Assembly: GCA_900230115.1 (NCBI GenBank) | Contig: LT907983.1 | Coordinates: forward strand, 930,001-994,000 | Direction of reading: 5' to 3' | DNA from: Spirosomataceae bacterium TFI 002 | Lineage (GTDB): Bacteria > Bacteroidota > Bacteroidia > Cytophagales > Spirosomataceae | Length of the DNA stretch: 64,000 nt | Shown here: positions 35,562 to 44,484 of the stretch, piece by piece | Layout: every line of letters begins with the position of its first letter | How positions within the stretch are numbered: the stretch's first letter is position 1 | Notes under the pieces: generated by a model | What the model saw: only the letters and a program-made list of their open reading frames with translations | Database searches by the model: none | What the model was told of the DNA's origin: nothing | Made by a program: the position numbers and the translations under genes

Positions 35562-36017
35562 ATGGCAAATTATAAGTTAAAAATAAACGGAAAGACCAAA
35601 GAAGTAGATGTTGATCCCGCAACACCAATGCTTTGGGTATTGCGAGATACATTAAACATGCCTGGGACTAAGTTTGGATGTGGCATTGCTCAGTGTGGAG
35701 CTTGTACGATTCATTTAGGAGGTACCGCAATACGTTCTTGCCAATTACCTGTTTCTGCTATTGGAAATCAAGAAATAACTACCATTGAAGGCCTGTCAGA
35801 AAATGCGGATCACCCAGTACAAAAAGCTTGGCTTGAGCATGACGTGGCACAATGTGGCTATTGTCAGTCTGGGCAAATCATGTCTGCTGCGGCGTTGCTA
35901 AAAAATAACCCGAACCCAAGTGATGAAGATATAGAAGCAACCATGAGTGGTAATATTTGCCGATGTGGTACTTATTTAAGAATCAAAGAAGCCATTAAAA
36001 CTGCAGCAAAAAACTAA
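35562..36017 (+). CDS. 2Fe-2S subunit of a molybdenum oxidoreductase
   Basis: 151 residues of the IorA/CoxS type. The plant-ferredoxin cluster ligands lie in [20 protein letters not shown], and the second cluster in [10 protein letters not shown] and [12 protein letters not shown]. It transfers electrons from the molybdenum centre. No signal of its own; it is presumably carried across the membrane with the Tat-tagged large subunit encoded 4 bp downstream. Preceded by its own promoter-like motif, so it probably starts a transcription unit. Confidence 0.92.
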   Translation: MANYKLKINGKTKEVDVDPATPMLWVLRDTLNMPGTKFGCGIAQCGACTIHLGGTAIRSCQLPVSAIGNQEITTIEGLSENADHPVQKAWLEHDVAQCGYCQSGQIMSAAALLKNNPNPSDEDIEATMSGNICRCGTYLRIKEAIKTAAKN

Positions 36018-36021
36018 AGCT

Positions 36022-38259
36022 ATGAAAAATACGAACAAATTTGATAGACGTTCATTTTTGAAATCTTCAGCCTTGGCAGGAGGTGGTTTAATGTTGAGTT
36101 TCAATTGGTTTACAGAAGCCAAAGCAGCTGAAATAATGAACGTTGCAGAGGAATGGAGCGAACTTACTGGCTACATAAAAATTACACCTAATAATGTCAT
36201 AAAAATACTTTGTCCTAACCCTGAATTTGGTCAAAACGTAATGACTTCTTTGCCTATGATTATAGCGGAGGAATTAGATGCCAATTGGGAAAATGTTTTA
36301 GTAGAAATGGGGCCTCATGATAATGTCAAGTTGGGTCCTCAATTTACCGGTGGGAGTAATTCTGTAAGAATGTATTGGAAACCTTTGAGAGAAGCAGGTG
36401 CTACGGCTCGTCAAATGCTTATTCAAGCGGCAGCCCAAACATGGAAAGTACCAAGCGAAGAAATTACCACAAAAGCGGGCATAATAAGTCATAAGAGTGG
36501 AAAAACAGCCAATTATGGGGAAATGGCAAGCATTGCAGCCACTTTAGCCACGCCTCAAGGAATGAAACTTAAGGCTCCAAAAGACTTTTCAGTTGTTAGC
36601 CAATCGAAGAAAAACGTAGAAGGGCACAAAGTAATAACAGGAAAGCAACTTTTCGGAATCGATTATCATGTGGATGGGATGCTGATTGCGATGATTCAAC
36701 ATCCGCCCGCTTTTGGAATGACATTAAAATCTTTTGATGCTAGCCAAACACTAAAAATGCCCGGAATTAAAGATGTCTTTAGTTTTAAATTGTACGATGA
36801 CACTTTCGAGCAAGCTGGTTTTGATACTCGCACTTTTAACGAAATGATAGCAGTTGTAGGAAATTCTACTTGGGAAGTGATGAATGCCCGTAAAAAACTA
36901 AAGGCACAATGGGAAGCAGCTGGAGATCTTAAAAATGTCGTAAACGGAAGAGGTGGAAAAACAGAGGTTGTGGTGCCAGGAAGGCTAGAAACTACTAGCC
37001 ATCAAATGGAAATGATGGCTGAGCATTCAAAAATGCCTGCAAAAGAATTGCGAAAGGATGGTGATCCCGAAGCTGCTTTTAATAATGCTACTACCATAAT
37101 TGAGAGAAATTACAACGCTCCTTTTTTGGCCCACAATTGTATGGAACCCATGAACTTCTTTGCTGATGTTAAGGAAGATAGTGCCTTGGTCGCTGGTCCT
37201 CATCAAGCACCAGGTTGGATGGAGCCAACGCTTTCTAAACTTTTGAACATAGCTCCAGAAAAAATAGAAATTCAAATGACCCGTATGGGTGGAGGGTTTG
37301 GTCGAAGGGCATATACGCAGTTTGCTTATGAAGCCGCTCGAATTTCACAAAAAGTAAAAGCTCCTGTAAAACTGATTTATAGTCGAGAAGATGACATGAC
37401 TTATGGAATTTACCGACCAATGTATACTGCCACCTATCGTGCAGCATTAGATGCTAATAAAAAGCTAATTGGTTTTCATGTAATTGGCGGTGGAATACCA
37501 GAAAGTCCAATTCATGCCAATCGTTTTCCAGCAGGTGCGGTAGACAACTATCTAGCAGAATCTTGGGAGATACCTTCTAATATTACGATTGGGGCATTTA
37601 GAGCACCACGATCAAACTTCAATGCAGCTGCAGAACAATCTTTCCTCGACGAAGTAGCTGAGGCAATGGGTAAAGATCCAATAGAAATGAGGCTCGAAAT
37701 GCTTAAAAGAGCCAAAGAAAACCCTGTTGGAAAAAACAACGATTACGATGCCGATAGATATGCTGGAGTGTTAGAATTAGTAAAAGAAAAGTCTGGATGG
37801 GCTAAAGAAACCAATAGGAAGTATAATAGAGGAGTAGCGGCTTATTTTTGCCATAATAGCTATGCAGCCCATGTGGTGGATATGGTTACCCGTAATGGCG
37901 AACCTTATGTAGAAAAAGTAACTTCTGCCATCGATTGCGGAATTGTTATAAATCCAGATGCAGCCGTCAATATGGTGCAAGGTGCTGTTGTAGATGGTAT
38001 TGGGCAATCTTTTTACGGTGCCATGACTTTTAAAAACGGTCAGCCCGATCATAATAACTTCAATACTTACAGAATGATTAGGCACAATGAAGCTCCGAAA
38101 TCTATTGATGTGCACTTTGTACAAAACGAAATTGATCCAACAGGTTTAGGGGAGCCCCCATTTCCGCCAGTATTTGGAGCAGTTGCCAATGCATTGTATA
38201 AAACCTCTGGAAAAAGGCATTATAATCAACCGTTTATGAGTGAGGAGTCAAGTTTGTAA
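36022..38259 (+). CDS. Tat-exported molybdopterin-binding oxidoreductase subunit 2
   Basis: 745 residues. Twin-arginine signal (FDRRSFLKSSALAGGG), then the same domain layout as the protein at 33128: HNCMEPMNFFAD, RMGGGFGRRAYTQFAYEAA, GAFRAPRSNFNAAAEQSFLDE, DPTGLGEPPFPP. It partners the 2Fe-2S subunit 4 bp upstream to form a periplasmic aldehyde- or heterocycle-oxidising enzyme. No FAD subunit is present, so electrons probably pass to a cytochrome or quinone. Confidence 0.88.
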   Translation: MKNTNKFDRRSFLKSSALAGGGLMLSFNWFTEAKAAEIMNVAEEWSELTGYIKITPNNVIKILCPNPEFGQNVMTSLPMIIAEELDANWENVLVEMGPHDNVKLGPQFTGGSNSVRMYWKPLREAGATARQMLIQAAAQTWKVPSEEITTKAGIISHKSGKTANYGEMASIAATLATPQGMKLKAPKDFSVVSQSKKNVEGHKVITGKQLFGIDYHVDGMLIAMIQHPPAFGMTLKSFDASQTLKMPGIKDVFSFKLYDDTFEQAGFDTRTFNEMIAVVGNSTWEVMNARKKLKAQWEAAGDLKNVVNGRGGKTEVVVPGRLETTSHQMEMMAEHSKMPAKELRKDGDPEAAFNNATTIIERNYNAPFLAHNCMEPMNFFADVKEDSALVAGPHQAPGWMEPTLSKLLNIAPEKIEIQMTRMGGGFGRRAYTQFAYEAARISQKVKAPVKLIYSREDDMTYGIYRPMYTATYRAALDANKKLIGFHVIGGGIPESPIHANRFPAGAVDNYLAESWEIPSNITIGAFRAPRSNFNAAAEQSFLDEVAEAMGKDPIEMRLEMLKRAKENPVGKNNDYDADRYAGVLELVKEKSGWAKETNRKYNRGVAAYFCHNSYAAHVVDMVTRNGEPYVEKVTSAIDCGIVINPDAAVNMVQGAVVDGIGQSFYGAMTFKNGQPDHNNFNTYRMIRHNEAPKSIDVHFVQNEIDPTGLGEPPFPPVFGAVANALYKTSGKRHYNQPFMSEESSL

Positions 38260-38267
38260 ATGAGCCT

Positions 38268-38732
38268 TTAATTACAATACGGTTTTGCTATTTTTAATGG
38301 CAGATTTTTAAAAAGCTTTTTTAACTGTTTGAGATTATTTTCGATACTTGATTCTTTTTTAGAATAGGTTGGACTGTCAATTTGAAATATTAGCCAATCT
38401 TTAGGTTGAGTTTTAAACACTAAAATTGTTAGTTTTTTTTCGGTTTTAACTATTTCAGTTTCACAACTGGAAATAAAGTCATTGGAATTAATAAACCCAT
38501 GTGAGGCGAAGTAGATTTTTTCGCTTTGGACTAATTTTTTGAATGATTTCTTTCCTTTTAAGTGACTTATGCTTTCATTTTCAATAAAGATGGATACTTG
38601 AGTTTGTTGATTAAGATAATAAAAGCAGGGAACATAGCTTTTTAAATGTGACCCGGTAGTTAAAACGTTTTGGCTCATTCCCCAAAATGGAATTTGTAGA
38701 AGTAGTAAAATAACCATTAACTTTTTTTTCAT
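38268..38732 (-). CDS. Small exported protein of unknown function
   Basis: 154 residues with a signal peptide (MKKKLMVILLLLQIPFWGMSQ). Mature part with strand-like blocks (VSIFIENESISHLKGK, KLTILVFKTQPKDWLIFQI) and three cysteines. No family recognised. It ends 8 bp from the convergent molybdenum-enzyme gene. Confidence 0.65.
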   Translation of the reverse strand: MKKKLMVILLLLQIPFWGMSQNVLTTGSHLKSYVPCFYYLNQQTQVSIFIENESISHLKGKKSFKKLVQSEKIYFASHGFINSNDFISSCETEIVKTEKKLTILVFKTQPKDWLIFQIDSPTYSKKESSIENNLKQLKKLFKNLPLKIAKPYCN

Positions 38733-38807
38733 GAGACATTACTTATAATAGTCATCTATTTTGGGGCTATAAACTTAGGACCTGGACAACCTTAAAGCCT
38801 TTGAACA

Positions 38808-39203
38808 TCAAACTTCTAATACGGACAAGTCACTACCCTTAGCAATTAGGTCGAAATCTGAATCATTATGTACTATTGGTAAATTATGTTTTATGGCTTC
38901 ATAGGCAATTGAGCAATCATTCGGCTTTCGTATTGTAAAACCCTTTTTCCTTAATTCACGAAAAAGTGATGCCGATTCAATAGCTCGTTTTAGTGGGTCA
39001 GATTTTAAAATATTGAACCCGGTTAGGTTTCTTTTGACTTTTTCAAATTGGTCGTCAAACCTTTTACCTTGAAGGATTTCTTGAATTATGATTGGAGTTA
39101 AAACGACCTCTCCGTTTAGCGTTTTCTTTATCAATAATTGTACTTCTGCGGTATTTTTACCCTTCAGAGCATCTATCCAAATACTGGTATCAAAAATAAT
39201 CAT
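38808..39203 (-). CDS. vapC: PIN-domain toxin (VapC-type)
   Basis: 131 residues. Acidic active-site residues typical of PIN ribonucleases: Asp5 in IIFDTSIWIDAL, a Glu in IIIQEILQG, Asp in KPNDCSIAYEA and Asp in HNDSDFDLIA. It would cleave RNA when free of its antitoxin. The start overlaps the stop of the antitoxin gene by 4 bp (ATGA), the standard antitoxin-first arrangement. Confidence 0.9.
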   Translation of the reverse strand: MIIFDTSIWIDALKGKNTAEVQLLIKKTLNGEVVLTPIIIQEILQGKRFDDQFEKVKRNLTGFNILKSDPLKRAIESASLFRELRKKGFTIRKPNDCSIAYEAIKHNLPIVHNDSDFDLIAKGSDLSVLEV

Positions 39204-39397
39204 TTCAGGGTAGATCTCATTTCATCCAAGTCGCCCATCCATTCAACTTTTCCGAATAATTCTAGCATATTTTGTCTTTTTAGAAGAGCTATGTATGCTT
39301 TTATTGATTCTTCCACGATATCCTTTTTTGTTGTAAGATTAGACAGTTCTTTTGCTTCTGCCAAAAGATTGTCGTCTATAACTATGTTTGTTCTCAT
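39200..39397 (-). CDS. vapB: VapB-type antitoxin
   Basis: 65 residues from the Met at 39397 (MRTNIVIDDNLLAEAKELS), the usual VapB opening; the frame is open to 39451, but the added residues do not look coding. Ribbon-helix-helix DNA-binding part at the N-terminus (IVIDDNLL, TTKKDIVEESIKAYI) and a C-terminal toxin-binding tail (FGKVEWMGDLDEMR). Expected to neutralise the PIN toxin and repress the pair. Confidence 0.88.
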   Translation of the reverse strand: MRTNIVIDDNLLAEAKELSNLTTKKDIVEESIKAYIALLKRQNMLELFGKVEWMGDLDEMRSTLK

Positions 39398-39460
39398 TTT
39401 TTTTAAATTATATTGATCAATACTCACATAATATTTAATATTAATACACACTCAACAGGA

Positions 39461-40180
39461 TCACCTCAAAAACCGATACAAAAAAGGAGCCTTATTCGCC
39501 GCACCAGTAAACTTCTTTTCTAACCTTTCTAGAACACCTAAGTCGAGTATCTTCTTTTGGAAATTATTACGAGCAAAAGGCTTGTCGTAAACTGCTTCGT
39601 AAAGCTCTTTTATTTCTTTCATAGTGAAAGTTTCGGGCAGTAAGTTGAATCCAATGAGCTTTCGATCAAGATTTTGCCTTAGAACTTCAAGTGCAATTGC
39701 GACCATGTCATTGTGATCCATGATAAGCGATGGTAGCTCTTTTATATCAACCCATTTCACAATTTCATCAAACTCACCTTTTTGGGGCTCCACCTTATTT
39801 ATATCCACAAGTGCATAGAAACCGATAGAAATAAATCGCTGAGTAAGCCATTGCAAGTCTTCACTATTAAAACTTTCATTTATCGAATCTGGCTGTTCTT
39901 TTAATTCTTCAAAAAGTTGATTATTTGACCTAGTAGATTGTCCAAAGACGTGAAATTGCTCTAGATATATATCAGTCACTTTTGTCCTTTCTTTCAGGAT
40001 TCTTTTGGCAGCATCATCTATCCCCTCAGCTTTTTGGATAAAACCTCCCGGCAAAGTCCATTGGTTTTTGCCAAATGCAATTTTACTCACAAGTACTTTA
40101 AGCTCCTTTTCTTTATAACCAAAAATGACACAATCAATGGATAGTTGATCAATGTAATCTTGCCTTTTAAATAGACTCAT
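39461..40180 (-). CDS. Nudix-related transcriptional regulator (NrtR/AraR type)
   Basis: 239 residues. The N-terminal Nudix domain has GGFIQKAEGIDDAAKRILKE; the catalytic REUxEE core is degraded (R-I-L-K-E-R), so hydrolysis is unlikely and ligand sensing is expected. The C-terminal 80 residues form a winged helix (FTMKEIKELYEAVYDKPFARNNFQKKILDLGVLERL). In Bacteroidota, such proteins (e.g. AraR) regulate sugar use. It is divergent from the large dehydrogenase at 40312, with a perfect 10-bp inverted repeat in between. Confidence 0.85.
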   Translation of the reverse strand: MSLFKRQDYIDQLSIDCVIFGYKEKELKVLVSKIAFGKNQWTLPGGFIQKAEGIDDAAKRILKERTKVTDIYLEQFHVFGQSTRSNNQLFEELKEQPDSINESFNSEDLQWLTQRFISIGFYALVDINKVEPQKGEFDEIVKWVDIKELPSLIMDHNDMVAIALEVLRQNLDRKLIGFNLLPETFTMKEIKELYEAVYDKPFARNNFQKKILDLGVLERLEKKFTGAANKAPFLYRFLR

Positions 40181-40264
40181 TTATTCTCCAATTAAGCTTT
40201 AGGTTCAATAATAACCATTCTGAAATCAATATGACAATTTTTTATTGTCTTTTAATTAGACATT

Positions 40265-40304
40265 AATGGTATTAACTCATATATTTGCTTCAAATAATAC
40301 CATT
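40265..40304. promoter_or_regulatory. Inverted repeat, probable operator of the Nudix regulator
   Basis: AATGGTATTA (40265-40274) and TAATACCATT (40295-40304) are perfect complements, centres 30 bp apart (about three helical turns), ending 7 bp before the ATG of the dehydrogenase gene. The position suits repression. Confidence 0.6.
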
Positions 40305-40311
40305 CCAACCT

Positions 40312-43300
40312 ATGAAATTCTCAATAAAAACAAGTTCAAGAAGGTTTTGGGCGTTTGCTTTTTCGCTATTTCTAGTGGCTCAAGTCGCTTTCGTACAATC
40401 CAAACTAAATGTTTTAGTATTTAGTAAAACTGCTGCTTTTCGGCATGCTTCCATAGAAAAAGGCCAAGCTGCAATAAAGAAAATGGCAAGCGAAAAAGGC
40501 TTTTCAGTAAGCTTTACTGAGGATGCAAGCCTATTTACTGAGGCCAACCTTAAAAAATACAACGTAGTACTTTTCCTCAGCACCACGGGTGATGTATTGA
40601 ACAATGAGCAACAAAGCACTTTTGAAAGATACATCCAAGCTGGTGGTGGCTATGTTGGAATTCATGCAGCTACTGATACTGAATACGAATGGCCCTGGTA
40701 TAATAAACTTGCTGGTGCATGGTTTCAGGATCATCCAATGAACCCAAGCAATGTACAGAATGGGAGATTTTTTGTTACCGAAAAAAATGAGCTAACAGCT
40801 GGAATGCCTGACTCTTTTGAAAGGACAGATGAGTTCTATAGTTTTAAAAACATTTCCAAAAACATAAATGTAGTAGTCAAAATAGACGAGAAGAGTTATC
40901 AAGGTGGAACTAATGGAGATGATCACCCAATAAGCTGGTATCATGAATTTGATGGTGGACGATCTTTCTACACAGCCATGGGTCACACAGATGAAACATT
41001 TGTAGAACCATTATTTCTCAATCACTTGTGGGCAGGTATTAAATACGCAGCAGGTGGTGCTAATCCGCAGCCTGTTGATTTTTCTAAATCAAGACCTGAA
41101 GAAAACCGATTCACCAAGGTTGTATTGGAAGAAAAACTTGACGAGCCAATGGAGCTTAGTCTATTAGACGAAAACAGGGTACTTTTTATCCAAAGAAAAG
41201 GGGAAGTAAGACTTTACAATACCAAAACCAAAGAACTAAAAACCATTGCGAAAATTCCAGTTAGTCTGAACTACGTGAGTGCAGAGGGAAAAGAATCTGT
41301 AGCTGAAGATGGGCTTTTGGGATTAAACAAAGACCCAAATTTTGTGAAAAACCAATGGGTTTACATGTATTACTCTTCAGTAAAAGGTTCTTACAATCAG
41401 CTTTCTAGGTTTACGATGAGAGGCGACGAATTACTCCTTGATAGTGAAATAGAAATGTTACGAATCGAAACTCAGCGAGAGGAATGTTGCCATACTGGTG
41501 GTTCAATTGCTTGGGATAAATCAGGAAACCTTTTCCTTTCTACTGGTGACAACACCAATCCACATGGTTCAAATGGCTACAGCCCAAGTGACGAGAGACC
41601 TGGAAGAATGGCATGGGACGCACAAAAATCATCTGCCAATACAAATGACTTACGAGGAAAGATCATCAGAATTACTCCTCAACCCGACGGTACATATACC
41701 ATTCCTGAGGGAAACTTATTTGCAAAAGGAACACCCAAAACCAGACCTGAGATTTATACAATGGGACACAGGAATCCATTCCGTATTTCGGTTGACAAGC
41801 ATTCTGGCTACGTATATTGGGGTGAAGTAGGACCTGATGCCAACGACCCAAAAGAAGATAGAGGGCCAGCGGGACACGACGAAATAGGGCAAGCTCGCAA
41901 AGCAGGAAACTTTGGTTGGCCACATTTTGTGGGTGATAATAAAGCCTATCACAAGTATGATTTTGAAGCCGAAAAATCTGGTGAATTGTGGGATGCAAGT
42001 GCACCTAGCAATGCATCTCCCAACAATACAGGATTAACAATTCTTCCTCCTGCAGAAAAAGCTTTTGTATGGTACCCTTATGGTGAGTCACCAGAATTTC
42101 CATTGGTAGGAAGTGGTGGTAGAAATGCCATGGCAGGACCTGTATTCTATTCAGATGACTTCAAAAATGCCGAGAGAGCATTCCCTAAGTATTACAACGG
42201 AAAGTTCTTGCAATATGAATGGATGAGAGGATGGATAATGGCTGTTACAATGGATAGTGAAGGCAATTACAAATCAATGGAGCGATTCATGCCGAGTTAC
42301 AAATTTAGCAACCCAATGGACATGGAATTCGCCGATAATGGGGACTTATACATGCTAGAGTATGGTTCAGGCTGGTTTACCGGTAATGATGACGCAAGAC
42401 TTATTCGGATAGAATACAATGGCGGAAATCGCAAACCGCAGATTCAGATGGCATCAAACCAATTGGGTGGAGCTGCTCCTTTTGATCTAAAACTAACTTC
42501 GGCAGGTACGAAAGATGCTGACAATGATCCTCTCAAATATACATGGAACATTAGCTCTGCAGATGGTTTCAAGAAATCATTCAACACAAGTGATGCGGCA
42601 ATAACGCTCAAGAAAATTGGTGTATATAAAGTTGAACTCACGGTAAACGATGGCAAAGGAGGCATAAACAGCCAAACAATGGAAATTACTGTAGGTAACG
42701 AGCCACCAGTTTTAAGTCTTGATATGCCAAATAGCAATAAGAGTTTCTTTGTTGCCAATAGAACATTTGACTACGATATAAAAGTTACTGATAAAGAAGA
42801 CGGTACACTGAATAAAGGAATATCACCAGATCAAGTAGCGGTAAGCATTGATTACCTCGCAGAAGGTTTCGATAAGGTAGATATTGCAAGAGGACATAGA
42901 TCCGCCGATGCTAGTGCAGCTTATGCAAAGGGACTAAAGCTAATAGAAGGAAGTGACTGTATGGCCTGTCACAACAAAACAAAGAAATCTATTGGACCTT
43001 CGTACACACAGGTTTCTGCTAAATACAAAGACGACAAATCCGCACTAGAATATTTGACAAAGAAAATAATCGCTGGAGGAAGCGGTGTTTGGGGCGAAAC
43101 AGCAATGGCTGGCCACCCTCAACTTGCTACTGAAGACGCTTCAGAAATGGCAAAATACATATTGAACATAACAAACGAAAAGCCAGCTTCAGCCAGTTTA
43201 CCAGTAAAAGGAACATACGCTGCCAAAGTACCCGCTTCGGATAAAGGACAAGGAGTATTTATTGTAAGAGCGTCATATGAAGATCAAGGAGCGATGGGAA

Positions 43301-44391
43301 TGCCTTCTTTACGATCTGAGCAGTCTTTTGTGTTGAGAAACGCTAATCTTGGACCGCATGATTTCAATGTTTATGAAAATGTAAACAAGATGTCTTTTGG
43401 AGGTAATAAGTTAGCTATTCCATCAAAAAATGGTGCCTACATGGTCTTGGAGCAGGTAGATCTATCTGGAATAAAAGCGATCGAGATCGCTGCTACCGCA
43501 CCAAAAGCACAATTAAATGCAGCAGGAGGAAAAGCTCAGTTTAGGCTTGGCAGCCCAATCGGAAAGTTAATTGGACAAACCGAATTTTTATCCCCAAGTG
43601 AAGGAATGAGTTTTGCTCCATCACTAATATCTGGAACTATAATCTTACCTGAAGATGCCAAAGGTAAACTTCAAGACCTATACGTGGTATTTGTAAATCC
43701 AGAAGCTGGTGCTCAATCGATGATGGTTGTTATGAGTATAGAAATGAAAATGCTAGCCGAAGGTGAAGAAATCAAGGTTGAAAACACCAAATACAGTGAT
43801 TTCTTTGCAGGAAAGTGGAATACTATGTTTTTAGGAACTCCTAATGGGGATGTAAAACTTTTGCTAGAACTGCTCAGAGAAGATGGTCAATTAACAGGGA
43901 AAATCACACCCGAAATGGAAGATACCGAATCTATAACACTAAGTAAAGTAGAAGAGAATGAGGACGAAATCACCATCTACTTCAATATGATGAATTACGA
44001 TCTCAATGTAACACTAAGCAAAGAAGGCGATCTTAATCTTGCTGGCAAATTGATGGGAATGATAAAAGTGACTGCTGAAAGAGTCGTAGAAGAATCTGAC
44101 TTTTACGCCGATAAATGGCTTACCACTTTCATAGGAACTCCTAATGGTGATTCTGAACTAATATTGGATTTGGTACGGAAAGATGGCCAACTGACTGGTA
44201 CGATCACGCCGAATAAAGAAGGAGCCGAATCTGTGCAACTTGACAGTGTGGAGGAAAGCGAAGAAGGCCTAACTATATACTTCAACATGATGAATTATGA
44301 CCTCAATGTAACTTTGAGCAAAGAAGATGACCAAAATTTGACTGGTAGCTTAATGGGAATGTTTAAGGTCAAAGGAGTCAGAATGAAATAA
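40312..44391 (+). CDS. ThuA / sugar dehydrogenase / PKD / cytochrome c fusion
   Basis: 1359 residues from the Met at 40312, which precedes the signal peptide (frame open to 40285). Domain order: ThuA-like (about 33-250; VFSKTAAFRHASIE, GGGYVGIHAATDTEYEWPWY), PQQ-type glucose/sorbosone dehydrogenase propeller (265-690; EDGLLGLNKDPNF, CCHTGGSIAWD), PKD (695-790), a cytochrome c haem site CMACH (Cys883, Cys886, His887), a CBM6-like beta-sandwich (950-1150), and two 100-residue tandem repeats (1162-1359; GKWNTMFLGTPNGD and DKWLTTFIGTPNGD, exactly 300 bp apart). A periplasmic sugar oxidase that can hand electrons directly to its own haem. Confidence 0.88.
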   Translation: MKFSIKTSSRRFWAFAFSLFLVAQVAFVQSKLNVLVFSKTAAFRHASIEKGQAAIKKMASEKGFSVSFTEDASLFTEANLKKYNVVLFLSTTGDVLNNEQQSTFERYIQAGGGYVGIHAATDTEYEWPWYNKLAGAWFQDHPMNPSNVQNGRFFVTEKNELTAGMPDSFERTDEFYSFKNISKNINVVVKIDEKSYQGGTNGDDHPISWYHEFDGGRSFYTAMGHTDETFVEPLFLNHLWAGIKYAAGGANPQPVDFSKSRPEENRFTKVVLEEKLDEPMELSLLDENRVLFIQRKGEVRLYNTKTKELKTIAKIPVSLNYVSAEGKESVAEDGLLGLNKDPNFVKNQWVYMYYSSVKGSYNQLSRFTMRGDELLLDSEIEMLRIETQREECCHTGGSIAWDKSGNLFLSTGDNTNPHGSNGYSPSDERPGRMAWDAQKSSANTNDLRGKIIRITPQPDGTYTIPEGNLFAKGTPKTRPEIYTMGHRNPFRISVDKHSGYVYWGEVGPDANDPKEDRGPAGHDEIGQARKAGNFGWPHFVGDNKAYHKYDFEAEKSGELWDASAPSNASPNNTGLTILPPAEKAFVWYPYGESPEFPLVGSGGRNAMAGPVFYSDDFKNAERAFPKYYNGKFLQYEWMRGWIMAVTMDSEGNYKSMERFMPSYKFSNPMDMEFADNGDLYMLEYGSGWFTGNDDARLIRIEYNGGNRKPQIQMASNQLGGAAPFDLKLTSAGTKDADNDPLKYTWNISSADGFKKSFNTSDAAITLKKIGVYKVELTVNDGKGGINSQTMEITVGNEPPVLSLDMPNSNKSFFVANRTFDYDIKVTDKEDGTLNKGISPDQVAVSIDYLAEGFDKVDIARGHRSADASAAYAKGLKLIEGSDCMACHNKTKKSIGPSYTQVSAKYKDDKSALEYLTKKIIAGGSGVWGETAMAGHPQLATEDASEMAKYILNITNEKPASASLPVKGTYAAKVPASDKGQGVFIVRASYEDQGAMGMPSLRSEQSFVLRNANLGPHDFNVYENVNKMSFGGNKLAIPSKNGAYMVLEQVDLSGIKAIEIAATAPKAQLNAAGGKAQFRLGSPIGKLIGQTEFLSPSEGMSFAPSLISGTIILPEDAKGKLQDLYVVFVNPEAGAQSMMVVMSIEMKMLAEGEEIKVENTKYSDFFAGKWNTMFLGTPNGDVKLLLELLREDGQLTGKITPEMEDTESITLSKVEENEDEITIYFNMMNYDLNVTLSKEGDLNLAGKLMGMIKVTAERVVEESDFYADKWLTTFIGTPNGDSELILDLVRKDGQLTGTITPNKEGAESVQLDSVEESEEGLTIYFNMMNYDLNVTLSKEDDQNLTGSLMGMFKVKGVRMK

Positions 44392-44416
44392 CTAAACCCT
44401 AATTGAAATAAATAGA

Positions 44417-44451
44417 AAGGGCTGGGAATTAGATTTCCCAAGCCCTTTTTT
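44417..44451 (+). terminator. Rho-independent terminator after the ThuA fusion gene
   Basis: AAGGGCTGGGAA (44417-44428) pairs with TTCCCAAGCCCTT (44435-44447), one bulged base, followed by a T-run. The opposing gene at 44485 ends just beyond, so it may serve both strands. Confidence 0.85.
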
Positions 44452-44484
44452 CATAATACTTTACTACTTTTTTTATGACTAGTA

